In this document: positions 14,164-22,211 of the stretch, in pieces
Layout: each line of letters begins with the position of its first letter
How positions within the stretch are numbered: position 1 is the stretch's first letter
Assembly: GCA_001799675.1 (NCBI GenBank)
Contig: MGTX01000009.1
Location: 44,667-108,666 of the forward strand
Source: Elusimicrobia bacterium GWA2_66_18
GTDB taxonomy: Bacteria > Elusimicrobiota > Elusimicrobia > UBA1565 > UBA9628
Direction of reading: 5' to 3'
DNA: 64,000 bases
Notes under the pieces: model-generated
Told to the model about the DNA's origin: nothing
Databases searched by the model: none
Seen by the model: the letters and a program-made list of their open reading frames with translations, nothing else
Position numbers and translations under genes: made by a program

Positions 14164-14924
14164 ACGCCCTTTCCTTCAAACATGTCGGCAAGATGTACCG
14201 CCGCTCGCACCTCGGCCGCGTGAGCGAAACCGTCGGCCTTGACGGCCTGGACCTCGATGTCCGGCAGGGAGAGGTTTTCGGCCTGCTCGGGCTCAACGGT
14301 TCCGGCAAGACGACCGCCATCAAGCTCCTCATGGGCCTGCACCTGCCCACCAAGGGGGCGGTGTCGGTCCTCGGCCGGTCCGTGCCGGACATCGAGATCC
14401 TGGCCCGCATCGGCTACGCTCCCGAGGCGGCCTACCTGAATCGCTCGCTGACGGGCCGCGAGAACCTGAGGCTATTCGCCGCCCTCTCGCGCCTGCCCGC
14501 GACCGGGCGAGAGGAACGCGTGACGGACATGCTCAAGGACGTGGGGCTCGCTCACGCCGCGGACAAAAGGCTCTCGGAATACTCGAAGGGCATGCTCCAG
14601 CGCGCCAGCCTCGCCCAGGCCCTCATCCACGATCCCGAGTTGATCGTCATGGACGAGCCCGTGACCGGCCTCGACCCCCTCGCCATCAAGGAGGTCCGAG
14701 CGCTGATCCTCTGGCTCAAGGGCAAGGGCAAGACCGTGCTCTTCTCCTCGCACGACATCTCCGAAGTCGAGAAGGTCTGCGACCGCATCGGCATCCTCAG
14801 CGGCGGGCGCTTGGCCCGCGTCATGGCCCAGGACGAGTGGCGCGGCAAGCCGGACGCGCTGGAAGACGCCTTCGCGGCGTCGGTCAAGCGCACCGACGGC
14901 GTGGGCGAGATCCGGCTGGGCTAG
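14160..14924 (+). CDS. ABC-2 type exporter ATPase
   Basis: A 254-residue ATPase of the multidrug/NatA/CcmA-like ABC group. Walker A is GLNGSGKTT, the signature YSKGMLQR, Walker B LIVMDEP followed by VTGLDP, and the H-loop SSHD. YSKGM in place of LSGGQ is normal for this subgroup. The start ATG overlaps the previous stop. The permease begins eight bases after its stop. Exported substrate is unknown. Confidence 0.92.
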   Translation: MNALSFKHVGKMYRRSHLGRVSETVGLDGLDLDVRQGEVFGLLGLNGSGKTTAIKLLMGLHLPTKGAVSVLGRSVPDIEILARIGYAPEAAYLNRSLTGRENLRLFAALSRLPATGREERVTDMLKDVGLAHAADKRLSEYSKGMLQRASLAQALIHDPELIVMDEPVTGLDPLAIKEVRALILWLKGKGKTVLFSSHDISEVEKVCDRIGILSGGRLARVMAQDEWRGKPDALEDAFAASVKRTDGVGEIRLG

Positions 14925-14932
14925 GCAGCGAC

Positions 14933-15697
14933 ATGGGAACCATCAAGGCCGTCTTCGACTACACCTTGCGCGAGCATCTGCGCCACAAAGTCTGGCTCGG
15001 CTGCGCCCTCTTCGGCCTCGTGATGGTCGCAAGCGCCCTGCTGGCCTCGGCCCTGGCCCGCGACGAGCGCGCGCGGGTGATGCTGGACCTGGGCCTGGCC
15101 GCCAACGAGGCCATCGCCCTGGTCTCGGTGGTCTTCCTGACCGTGCACCTCATCCTGCAGGAGGTGGAGAGCCGGGCGGTGTTCCTCATCCTCACGCACC
15201 CCGTCAAACGCTCGAACTACCTGCTGGGCCGCTTCCTGGGGACGCTGGCCGCCGTCGGGCTCGGGATGGGGGCGATGGGCCTGGCGCACTGGGCGCTCCT
15301 GCGCCTGCTCGGCTGGCCCGTCGAGGGCTCCTACCTCCTCGCGTGGTCCTGCTCCTTGGCCAAGATCGCGATCATGGGCGCGCTCTCCCTGTTCCTGTCG
15401 CTGGCGCTCACCTCCGAGGCGGCCGCCATGTCCTTCTCGGTCTTCTTCTGGATGCTGGGGCACTTCTCCGCGGAGATGCGCTTCCTCGCGCAGAAGTCCG
15501 GCAACGCCCTGTTGGGCGCGGCCATCACGGCCTTCTCCCACGCGGCCCCGGATTTCGCGCACTTCAACTACCGCGACGCTTGGCACGCGGGAGTTCCCGA
15601 TCCGGGTTGGGCGCTCGCGGCGGCGGTCTACGCCCTGGCCTACTGCGGAGCGTGCCTGGCGCTGGCCGCGCAGGTCTTCGACCAGAAGGAGTTCTGA
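14933..15697 (+). CDS. ABC-2 type exporter permease
   Basis: A 254-residue integral membrane protein with about six hydrophobic helices. LILTHPVKRSNYLLGRFLG in the second third matches the ABC-2 permease signature in which the coupling helix follows VLTHPVSR-type sequences. It is placed directly after its ATPase. The stop shares a base with the next ATG (TGATG), again coupled. Substrate is unknown; ABC-2 systems of this size often export lipids, polysaccharide or small toxic molecules. Confidence 0.85.
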   Translation: MGTIKAVFDYTLREHLRHKVWLGCALFGLVMVASALLASALARDERARVMLDLGLAANEAIALVSVVFLTVHLILQEVESRAVFLILTHPVKRSNYLLGRFLGTLAAVGLGMGAMGLAHWALLRLLGWPVEGSYLLAWSCSLAKIAIMGALSLFLSLALTSEAAAMSFSVFFWMLGHFSAEMRFLAQKSGNALLGAAITAFSHAAPDFAHFNYRDAWHAGVPDPGWALAAAVYALAYCGACLALAAQVFDQKEF

Positions 15698-16401
15698 TGC
15701 GCCCGCTCGCCGCCGCCGCAGCGTTTGCCGCCGCCGCTCTGGCGTCGGGCGCGGCCATGAGCGCGCGCGCGCGGGAGTTCCCGTCCCTCTCGGAACTTCC
15801 CGCCACGCCCTTCACGCTCCAGGACGCGTCGCTGGCCAGCTTCGGACTGCGCGCCGCGGCCGCCGATCTGGCCTGGGTGCAGATGCTCCAGTACGTCGGG
15901 GCGAGCCTGCCCGGCCTGCCGGCGGACCGCCCGGGCCGTCCCTACGACCATCTCCTGACCCTGGCCTTGCGCGTGGCGCGCCTGGACCCGTCCTTTCATC
16001 GATCCTACCTGTACGCAGCGGGCATCCTGGGCTGGTTTAGAGGCGTGGATCGACCCGAGGAAGCCGTCGCCCTCCTCCAGGAGGGCATCCGCCGCGATCC
16101 GGGCGAGCCCTTGTACGCGCTCTACCTCGCCGCCCTTGCGTACAAGCAGAAGGGCGAGACCGACCGGATGATCGCCCTGCTGGAAAGCGCCTTCGAAGAC
16201 CCTCGCACGCCGAGCCAGATGAAGACCATCCTCGCCAACGCGCGCAAGGCTCGGGGCGAGTACGCTCAGGCCCTCGCGCTGTGGGAGCGCATCCTGGAAA
16301 CCCCCCGCGACCAGGCCCAGCACGCGCGGGCCCGCCTGCAGATCGCGCAACTCAAGCGCCTGATGCATCCCGCCTCGCCTCTTCCCTCCCCGCCCCGTTA
16401 A
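15697..16401 (+). CDS. TPR-containing exported protein of the ABC locus
   Basis: A 234-residue protein with an N-terminal hydrophobic signal (Ala-rich, residues 3-20) and a helical repeat body. TPR-like units are visible from about residue 85 (HRSYLYAAGILGWFRGVDRP, then EEAVALLQEGIRRDPGEPLY and KGETDRMIALLESAFEDP). The motif AAADLAWVQMLQYVG near residue 50 recurs in proteins that accompany ABC-2 exporters, as far as I recall. It is the last gene of the four-gene unit starting at 13045. Function is unknown. Confidence 0.75.
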   Translation: MRPLAAAAAFAAAALASGAAMSARAREFPSLSELPATPFTLQDASLASFGLRAAAADLAWVQMLQYVGASLPGLPADRPGRPYDHLLTLALRVARLDPSFHRSYLYAAGILGWFRGVDRPEEAVALLQEGIRRDPGEPLYALYLAALAYKQKGETDRMIALLESAFEDPRTPSQMKTILANARKARGEYAQALALWERILETPRDQAQHARARLQIAQLKRLMHPASPLPSPPR

Positions 16402-16405
16402 ACGT

Positions 16406-16411
16406 TATCAT
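16406..16411 (+). promoter_or_regulatory. Leaderless-type -10 element before the receiver gene
   Basis: TATCAT ends exactly six bases before the ATG at 16418, and no Shine-Dalgarno is present. Transcription would start at or next to the A of ATG. The -35 region (TTCCCT, 18 bases upstream) is weak. Confidence 0.5.
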
Positions 16412-16417
16412 CCGGCC

Positions 16418-16801
16418 ATGGCGCGCGTCCTGATCATCGACGACGACTTCGAGATCGTCTCCATCCTCACCGAGATCCTCAAGCACGAGGGGCATGAGAC
16501 CGATTCCGCCGGCGACCCCGTCGAGGGCATGCAGAAATCGCGCTCGTTCAAGCCCGCCCTCATCATCCTCGACTATCACATGCCCGGCAACACCGGCTCC
16601 CATCTTTTCGAATCCCTCCGGCGCAACAACGCCACCAAAGAGACCCCCATCCTGTTCATGAGCGGGGATGCCTCGCCGGAGCTGATCCTCTCCGAGATCT
16701 CCGACGACGCCGGCTCGCGCTTCCTGCCCAAGCCGATCCCGCTGGAGGATTTCAGGCGCGCCGTGCGCGAGATGCTCGCCGGCGCGAAGAAGGAGTTATA
16801 A
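16418..16801 (+). CDS. Single-domain response regulator (CheY-like receiver)
   Basis: A 127-residue stand-alone receiver. The acidic pair is in LIIDDDFE, the phospho-acceptor Asp in LIILDYHMPG (about residue 50), the switch Ser in FMSGD and the Lys in LPKPI. No output domain is attached. It ends one base before gpmA, so it may be co-transcribed with the glycolytic gene, though the functional link is unclear. No partner kinase lies next to it. Confidence 0.9.
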   Translation: MARVLIIDDDFEIVSILTEILKHEGHETDSAGDPVEGMQKSRSFKPALIILDYHMPGNTGSHLFESLRRNNATKETPILFMSGDASPELILSEISDDAGSRFLPKPIPLEDFRRAVREMLAGAKKEL

Positions 16802-16802
16802 G

Positions 16803-17408
16803 ATGGGAAAACTGATCCTCGTCCGGCACGGACAATCGCAATGGAACCTGGAGAACCGCTTCACCGGCTGGGTGGACGTCTCCATCACCGCCCAGGGCGC
16901 CGAGGAGGCGCGCCGCGCCGGGCGCGAGCTCAAGGACATCCGGTTCGACCTCGCCTTCACCTCCGATTTAAAGCGCGCCCAGGAGACCTTGGCTATCCTC
17001 CTGGCCGAATGCGGCCGAACCGGCATCCCCGTCGCGAAGGACAAGGCCCTCAACGAAAGGCATTACGGCGATCTCCAGGGGCTCGATAAGGCCGAAACGG
17101 CGAAAAAATACGGGGATGATCAAGTCCACGTCTGGCGAAGATCTTTCGACGTCAAGCCGCCCAACGGCGAGAGCCTCAAAGACACGGCCGCGCGCACGCT
17201 TCCTTACTTCAACGAAAAAATATTGCCCGCCGCGGCCGCCGGCAAGAACGTTCTGGTCTCCGCGCACGGCAACTCGCTGCGCGCCATCATCATGGAACTC
17301 GATCATCTGACCCCCGAGCAGATCATGAAGGTCAACATCGACACCTGCCGCCCCCTGTACTACGAGATCGGCGCCGAAGGCGAGGTCCTCAATAAATTTT
17401 TTGTATGA
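16803..17408 (+). CDS. gpmA: 2,3-bisphosphoglycerate-dependent phosphoglycerate mutase
   Basis: A 201-residue mutase interconverting 3- and 2-phosphoglycerate in glycolysis. The phospho-histidine lies in LVRHGQSQWN near the N-terminus; NRFTGWVDV, ERHYGDLQG and the second His in SAHGNSLRA are all present. It is about 30 to 45 residues shorter than E. coli GpmA, mainly in the loops before the C-terminus, as in some other bacterial forms. Its last bases overlap the start of pal. Confidence 0.93.
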   Translation: MGKLILVRHGQSQWNLENRFTGWVDVSITAQGAEEARRAGRELKDIRFDLAFTSDLKRAQETLAILLAECGRTGIPVAKDKALNERHYGDLQGLDKAETAKKYGDDQVHVWRRSFDVKPPNGESLKDTAARTLPYFNEKILPAAAAGKNVLVSAHGNSLRAIIMELDHLTPEQIMKVNIDTCRPLYYEIGAEGEVLNKFFV

Positions 17409-17953
17409 TGAGGCCCATGAAGCCACCCTATTGCGCCCTCGTCGTCCTCGCCGCGTTCGCCGCCGCCTGCGCCGCCCCCGGCGCCTCCAAGAAGTCCGGC
17501 CTGACCAAGGACGATAAGCCCGCCGCGGCCGCCGGCGCGGCGGAAGCCGCCCCGGCCGCGCCCGCGGCCGAGGTGACCGAAGCCTCCCTGCGCACCGGCG
17601 GCTTCGACGCGCGCGCGGACCTCAAGGCCGTCCCGTTCGACTACGACAGCGCCAAGCTCTCCGACGAGGCCCTGGCCGCGCTCAAGGCCAACGCCGAAGT
17701 CCTCAAGGCCGACGAGGCCGTCGAGGTCCTCGTGGCCGGCCACTGCGACGAGCGCGGCACCGTGGCCTACAACCTGGCCCTGGGCCAGAAGCGGGCCAAG
17801 GAGGTCCGCGACTACTACGCCCGGCTGGGCGTGGACGGCCGCCGCGTCGCCACCATCTCCTACGGCAAGGAGCAGCCGGTCTGCTCCGAGAACGCCGAGG
17901 CGTGCTGGTCGCGCAACCGCCGCGCCGAGACCCTCTCCCGCGCCAAGAAGTGA
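17405..17953 (+). CDS. pal: Peptidoglycan-associated lipoprotein Pal
   Basis: A 182-residue outer-membrane lipoprotein that binds peptidoglycan and TolB. The signal ends in a lipobox-like AFAAAC, then an Ala/Pro linker and an OmpA-like domain with VPFDYDSAKL, the diagnostic GHCDERGTVAYNLALGQKRA and RNRRAE. The start at 17405 overlaps the gpmA stop; ATG 17417 is an alternative that shortens the signal by four residues. It is followed by CpoB and TolB homologues with four-base overlaps, giving pal-cpoB-tolB, a different order from E. coli tolB-pal-cpoB. Confidence 0.9.
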   Translation: MMRPMKPPYCALVVLAAFAAACAAPGASKKSGLTKDDKPAAAAGAAEAAPAAPAAEVTEASLRTGGFDARADLKAVPFDYDSAKLSDEALAALKANAEVLKADEAVEVLVAGHCDERGTVAYNLALGQKRAKEVRDYYARLGVDGRRVATISYGKEQPVCSENAEACWSRNRRAETLSRAKK

Positions 17954-18723
17954 GCCGCGTCCTGCCCGCCGTCCTCCTCGGGCTCGGCCTGGCCGGCTGC
18001 GTGGCCACCCAGAAGGACGTGCTGGACCTCTCGCAACAATCCGACGACCTCAAGACCCAGGTGTCGGCCCTCAATAAGACGGTGGAGTCCATGCAGGCCA
18101 ACCAAGCCGACCTCTCGGTCCAGATCAAACAACTGCGCGAAGACCTCGCGGCCTACGGCGAAACCGTCAAAGCCTCGATGGGCGACATGGGCAAGCTCTC
18201 CGCCAAGCTCGACGAGTTGGGCTCCCAGCTCGCCGGCAAGGTGACCCAACTCGGCACGACCTTGGCCGCGGCCCAGCGCAAGGGGCTGGAGGAGCAGAAA
18301 GCCGCGCTCGACGAGCAGAAGCGCGAGGGCTCCGCCACCGAACTCTTCGTCACCTCCGAGAAGCGCCTCCAGACCAAGGACTACGCCCAGGCCGCGGCGG
18401 GCTTCGCGGACTATCTCAAGCGCTTCCCCGGCGGCGAACTCACCGACGCGGCGACCTACGACCTGGGCCTGGCCCATTTCGGCCTCAAGCAGTGGGAGAA
18501 GGCCGGACGCCAGTTCGCCGTGGTCCTGGACCAATATCCCAAGAGCGGCCAGACCCCGGGCGCGCGCCTGCACTACGCGCTGTGCCTCGTCGGCATGAAA
18601 AAGAGCCTCGACGAGGCCCGCGCCTATCTCGAGTCCATCGCGACCGACTTCCCGAAGAGCCCCGAGGCCCGGGACGCGAAGGCCGCGCTCAAGAACCTCG
18701 CCGCCAAGCCCGCCAAGAGATGA
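17950..18723 (+). CDS. CpoB/YbgF-like Tol-Pal system lipoprotein
   Basis: A 257-residue protein with the CpoB architecture: signal, coiled coil (residues about 25-125, with TQKDVLDLSQQSDDLKTQVS in outline) and C-terminal TPR (ELFVTSEKRLQTKDYAQAAAG, AATYDLGLAHFGLKQWEKAG). GTG at 17950 overlaps the pal stop (GTGA) and gives a clean lipoprotein signal ending LGLAGC, so this is the start I choose over anything upstream. E. coli CpoB is soluble; here lipidation is predicted. It likely coordinates Tol function with envelope constriction. Confidence 0.85.
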   Translation: MSRVLPAVLLGLGLAGCVATQKDVLDLSQQSDDLKTQVSALNKTVESMQANQADLSVQIKQLREDLAAYGETVKASMGDMGKLSAKLDELGSQLAGKVTQLGTTLAAAQRKGLEEQKAALDEQKREGSATELFVTSEKRLQTKDYAQAAAGFADYLKRFPGGELTDAATYDLGLAHFGLKQWEKAGRQFAVVLDQYPKSGQTPGARLHYALCLVGMKKSLDEARAYLESIATDFPKSPEARDAKAALKNLAAKPAKR

Positions 18724-19961
18724 CGTCCGCCCTCTTCGCGGCGCTCCTGGCCCTTCCGGCCGCGGCCCAGACCGAGGTCCGTCTCGCCGTCGGCGGCGCC
18801 GCCGCCGAGGCCGCCCCCGTCCTCATCCTGCCCGCCTTCGAGGCCGCCGACGCGCGCAAGGGCGAGGACGCCCTGCTGGCCCGCCGTCTGCGCGAGGCCG
18901 TGCGCTCCGACCTGATGCTCTCCCGCCGCTTCACGGTCAAAGACGAGGCGCCCGCCGCGGGCGGGACCTGGCGCCTCAACGCCGCGGCGGGGCGCTCCGG
19001 CGACAAGATCTCCGCGCAGGTCAAACTCTCCAACGCCGCGGGCGCGGAGGCCGTCTTCGAGCGCTTCTACCGCCAGGAAGCCGCATGGCTGAGGGCCCTG
19101 GCGCACCGCATCTCCGACGACGTGGTCAAGGCCGCCACCGGCCGCGAAGGCATCGCGCGCACGCGCCTCGCCTTCGTCAACAACCAGACCGGCCGCAAGG
19201 AGGTCTATCTGATGGACTACGACGGCGAGAACGTCAAGCGCCTCACCGACGACCGCTCCATCGACCTCCTGCCCCGCCTCTCCATGGACGGCCGCCGCCT
19301 GGCCTATACCAGCTACAAAGACGGAAACCCCGACTTGTTCCTGCTCGATCTGGAGACCGGCCGGGCCTCGATGCTCTCCAACGAGCAGGGGCTCAACATC
19401 GCCGGCGGGTTTTCCCCCGACGGCGCCAATCTCCTCCTGACCCTCTCGCGCGGCAAGAGCCCGAACCTCTACCTCAAGGACCTCGCCACCGGCAAGCTCG
19501 AGCGCCTGACCTCCCACTTCGGCGCGGACAGCACCCCGACCTTCTCGCCCGACGCCCGCCAGGCCGCCTTCGTGTCCGACCGCTCGGGCAACCCCCAGAT
19601 CTACGTCCTGGACCTGGCGACCAAGCAGACGCGGCGCCTCTCCAACCTCAACTGGTGCGACGCGCCCGCGTGGTCGCCGACCGGGGAGTGGATCGCCTTC
19701 TCGGGCCGCGCCCACCACAAAGACAAGATGGACATCTTCCTGGTGGACGTGACCGGCTCGCAGATCCGCCAGCTCACCCGCGGCGAGGGCTCCAACGAGG
19801 ACCCGGCCTGGTCGCCCGACGGCCGGCTCCTCGCCTTCTCCTCGACGCGGGAAGGCCGCTCGCAGATCTTCATGATGGACGCCGACGGCGGCGCCCCGCG
19901 CAAAGCCGCCGAGGTCCCCGGGGCCAGTTCCACGCCCCACTGGGCTGGCGTGCGGCCATAA
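18720..19961 (+). CDS. tolB: Tol-Pal system protein TolB
   Basis: A 413-residue periplasmic protein with a signal peptide (MTSALFAALLALPAAAQ), an N-terminal alpha/beta domain and a C-terminal six-bladed beta-propeller. Propeller repeats are visible as RKEVYLMDYDGENVKRLTDD, NPDLFLLDLETG, SPNLYLKDLATG, NPQIYVLDLATKQ, KMDIFLVDVTG and RSQIFMMDADGG. ATG 18720 overlaps the cpoB stop (ATGA). TolQ, TolR and TolA are not in this window, so the energised half of the complex must be elsewhere or absent. Confidence 0.92.
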   Translation: MTSALFAALLALPAAAQTEVRLAVGGAAAEAAPVLILPAFEAADARKGEDALLARRLREAVRSDLMLSRRFTVKDEAPAAGGTWRLNAAAGRSGDKISAQVKLSNAAGAEAVFERFYRQEAAWLRALAHRISDDVVKAATGREGIARTRLAFVNNQTGRKEVYLMDYDGENVKRLTDDRSIDLLPRLSMDGRRLAYTSYKDGNPDLFLLDLETGRASMLSNEQGLNIAGGFSPDGANLLLTLSRGKSPNLYLKDLATGKLERLTSHFGADSTPTFSPDARQAAFVSDRSGNPQIYVLDLATKQTRRLSNLNWCDAPAWSPTGEWIAFSGRAHHKDKMDIFLVDVTGSQIRQLTRGEGSNEDPAWSPDGRLLAFSSTREGRSQIFMMDADGGAPRKAAEVPGASSTPHWAGVRP

Positions 19962-19963
19962 AT

Positions 19964-22201
19964 ATGAAAAAACAATGGTTCTTCGCCTTTTTCGTGGCCT
20001 CGGGTTTTTGCGGCCTGGTTTACGAAATCGTCTGGCTCCGCTTGGTCATGGCGTCTTTCGGAGTCAACACCCAGATGATCTCGCTTTTTCTCTCGATGTT
20101 CATGGCGGGGCTGGGTCTGGGCAGCTGGGCGGCAGGACGGCTGCTCGCGCTGAACAAAAATATTTCCGGCCGGGACTGCTTGAAGCTCTATGCGGGAGCG
20201 GAGGGATTCATCGCGTTGGGAGGACTCGGCGTCCCGCCTCTTTTGGCATGGGGACATGCCTTGCTCAGTTCGCCGAACCCGGTTTGGATTTGGGACAGCG
20301 CCTGGTATTACGCCGCCTCGGGTCTTTGCGTCGCGGTCGCCGTCGTTCCGTGGTGCGTCGCAATGGGAGCCACGATTCCTCTCGCCATGGCGTCTATCCG
20401 GAAACTCATCCCAAGCGAATCGGAGCATTCCTTCAGCTACCTGTATGTCGCCAACGTCCTCGGCGCCGCCGCAGGCGCCATGCTCTCGGCTTTCGTCCTG
20501 ATTGAGATTTTCGGGTTCACAAAAACCGCCCGCTTGACCGCCGTCCTCAACCTCGCGATCGCCGTCGCGGCTTCGCTCCTTGCTTATCGATCTCCGGAAT
20601 CCACCGCGGCGGAACGATCCGGGACCGAGCGTCAAAATCTCGAAAGAGCGTCCGGCGGAGAATCATCCCAAACGGCCCGCCATTTCCTCCTGACGGCGCT
20701 TTTTATCACCGGCTGTCTGAGCATGGCCCTGGAAGTCGTTTGGACGAGACAGTTGATGCCGTATATCGGATTGCATGTTTACTCCTTCGCCGGCCTGCTG
20801 TTTTTTTACCTGGTATCCACGACGCTCGGCTCGTCGATTTATCGTGAATATTATCAGGGAAGCCGGATCGATATGGGCTATCTGTGGGCGGTCGTGGGCT
20901 TGCTCGGAGCATGGCCGCTGATCGTCATCGACCCGCGCATTCTCCGCCTTGACGTTCCCGGCGCGGGGGCGATGCGCCTGTTCCTGAGCGTCGTTCCCTA
21001 TTGCTGCGCCACGGGCTTGTTGACGCCGATGCTCGTGGATGGTTTCGCCGGGGGAGACCCGCGTCGCGCCGGAACCGCCTACGCCGTCAACATTCTCGGC
21101 AGCATCGCCGGTCCCTTAATCGCGGGCTTCCTTCTGCTGCCGCATCTGAGCGAATCCTCGGCCACCGGCGTTTTGCTGGCCGGATTCTATCTTGCCGGTC
21201 TGCCGTTGATCTTCAAAAGCAACCGATCCGGATGGAAATTGCGGCTCGCGGCTGGCGTGGGCCGGCTCTATCTCGGCGCCGGCGCTCTGGCATGCTTGTT
21301 GGCTCTAGGAACAAAGGACCGCGTCAGCGCGCTCAAACCGAACAGGCTGTTGCGCGACAGCACCGCCTCCGTGGCGGCTTTGGGGACCGGCCCGGACAGG
21401 CTGCTGCTGGTCAATGGAGTGGGCATAACCACGCTCACCCCCATCACTAAATGGATGGCCCATCTTCCGCTCGCCTTCCTGCCCCGACATCCGACGAATG
21501 CCCTGGTGATCTGCTTCGGCATGGGAACCACCTTTCGTTCGTTGTTGTCGTGGAGGATTCCAACCACGGCCGTCGAGTTGGTTCCCAGCGTCCCCCGGGT
21601 CTTCGATTTTTTTCATTCGGACGCTCCCGCGGTTTTAAGCTCTCCACTCGCTCGTGTCGTCGTCGATGACGGCCGGCGCTTCTTGGAAAGGACCCGCGAT
21701 CAATACGACGTGATCACGATCGACCCCGCTCCGCCCGTGGAAGCGGCCGGAGCCAGCTTGCTTTACACCCGCCAATTCTATGATCTCATCAAAAAGCGGC
21801 TGCGCGCGGATGGGATTTTACAGGCATGGTATTGGAGAGACGGTCCGAGCCCGGCCACTCTGTCTGCAATCGCGGCCGCGCTGAAAAACGCCTTCCCCTA
21901 TGTCCGGGTGTTTCATATCCCTCCCGACGGATTCCACTTTCTCGCCAGCCGGAATCCCATTCCGAATTCGACGCCTCGACAATTGGCGCGACGCCTGCCG
22001 TCCACGGCTCGACAGGACTTGCTGGAATGGGATCTCATTTCCGTGGACGCCGAAAAGCGATTCTCGTGGCTGCTTGGGCGCGAAATCGGCATTGAACGGC
22101 TTCTCGCCCCGCTTCCGCCGATGCCGCCGTTGGACGACGATCGCCCCGTCAACGAGTATTATTTCCTGAGGACTTTGTTCGCGTCTCGAGCCAATCCCTA
22201 A
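19964..22201 (+). CDS. Fused multi-spanning membrane protein with C-terminal spermidine-synthase-like domain
   Basis: A 745-residue protein. The N-terminal two thirds has about 12-14 hydrophobic helices with family stretches GFCGLVYEIVWLRLV and AMGATIPLAM, and a repeat of the same pattern near MALEVVWTRQLMPYIG. The C-terminal third is Rossmann-like and resembles spermidine synthase (VICFGMGTTFRSLLS, VVDDGRRFLE, YDVITIDPAPP, LYTRQFYDLIKKRL). The canonical GGGDG of true synthases is reduced to FGMG, so polyamine synthesis is doubtful. Start ATG is two bases after tolB. The gene is visibly AT-richer than its neighbours, suggesting recent acquisition. Confidence 0.85.
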   Translation: MKKQWFFAFFVASGFCGLVYEIVWLRLVMASFGVNTQMISLFLSMFMAGLGLGSWAAGRLLALNKNISGRDCLKLYAGAEGFIALGGLGVPPLLAWGHALLSSPNPVWIWDSAWYYAASGLCVAVAVVPWCVAMGATIPLAMASIRKLIPSESEHSFSYLYVANVLGAAAGAMLSAFVLIEIFGFTKTARLTAVLNLAIAVAASLLAYRSPESTAAERSGTERQNLERASGGESSQTARHFLLTALFITGCLSMALEVVWTRQLMPYIGLHVYSFAGLLFFYLVSTTLGSSIYREYYQGSRIDMGYLWAVVGLLGAWPLIVIDPRILRLDVPGAGAMRLFLSVVPYCCATGLLTPMLVDGFAGGDPRRAGTAYAVNILGSIAGPLIAGFLLLPHLSESSATGVLLAGFYLAGLPLIFKSNRSGWKLRLAAGVGRLYLGAGALACLLALGTKDRVSALKPNRLLRDSTASVAALGTGPDRLLLVNGVGITTLTPITKWMAHLPLAFLPRHPTNALVICFGMGTTFRSLLSWRIPTTAVELVPSVPRVFDFFHSDAPAVLSSPLARVVVDDGRRFLERTRDQYDVITIDPAPPVEAAGASLLYTRQFYDLIKKRLRADGILQAWYWRDGPSPATLSAIAAALKNAFPYVRVFHIPPDGFHFLASRNPIPNSTPRQLARRLPSTARQDLLEWDLISVDAEKRFSWLLGREIGIERLLAPLPPMPPLDDDRPVNEYYFLRTLFASRANP

Positions 22202-22211
22202 AACGGGCCGG

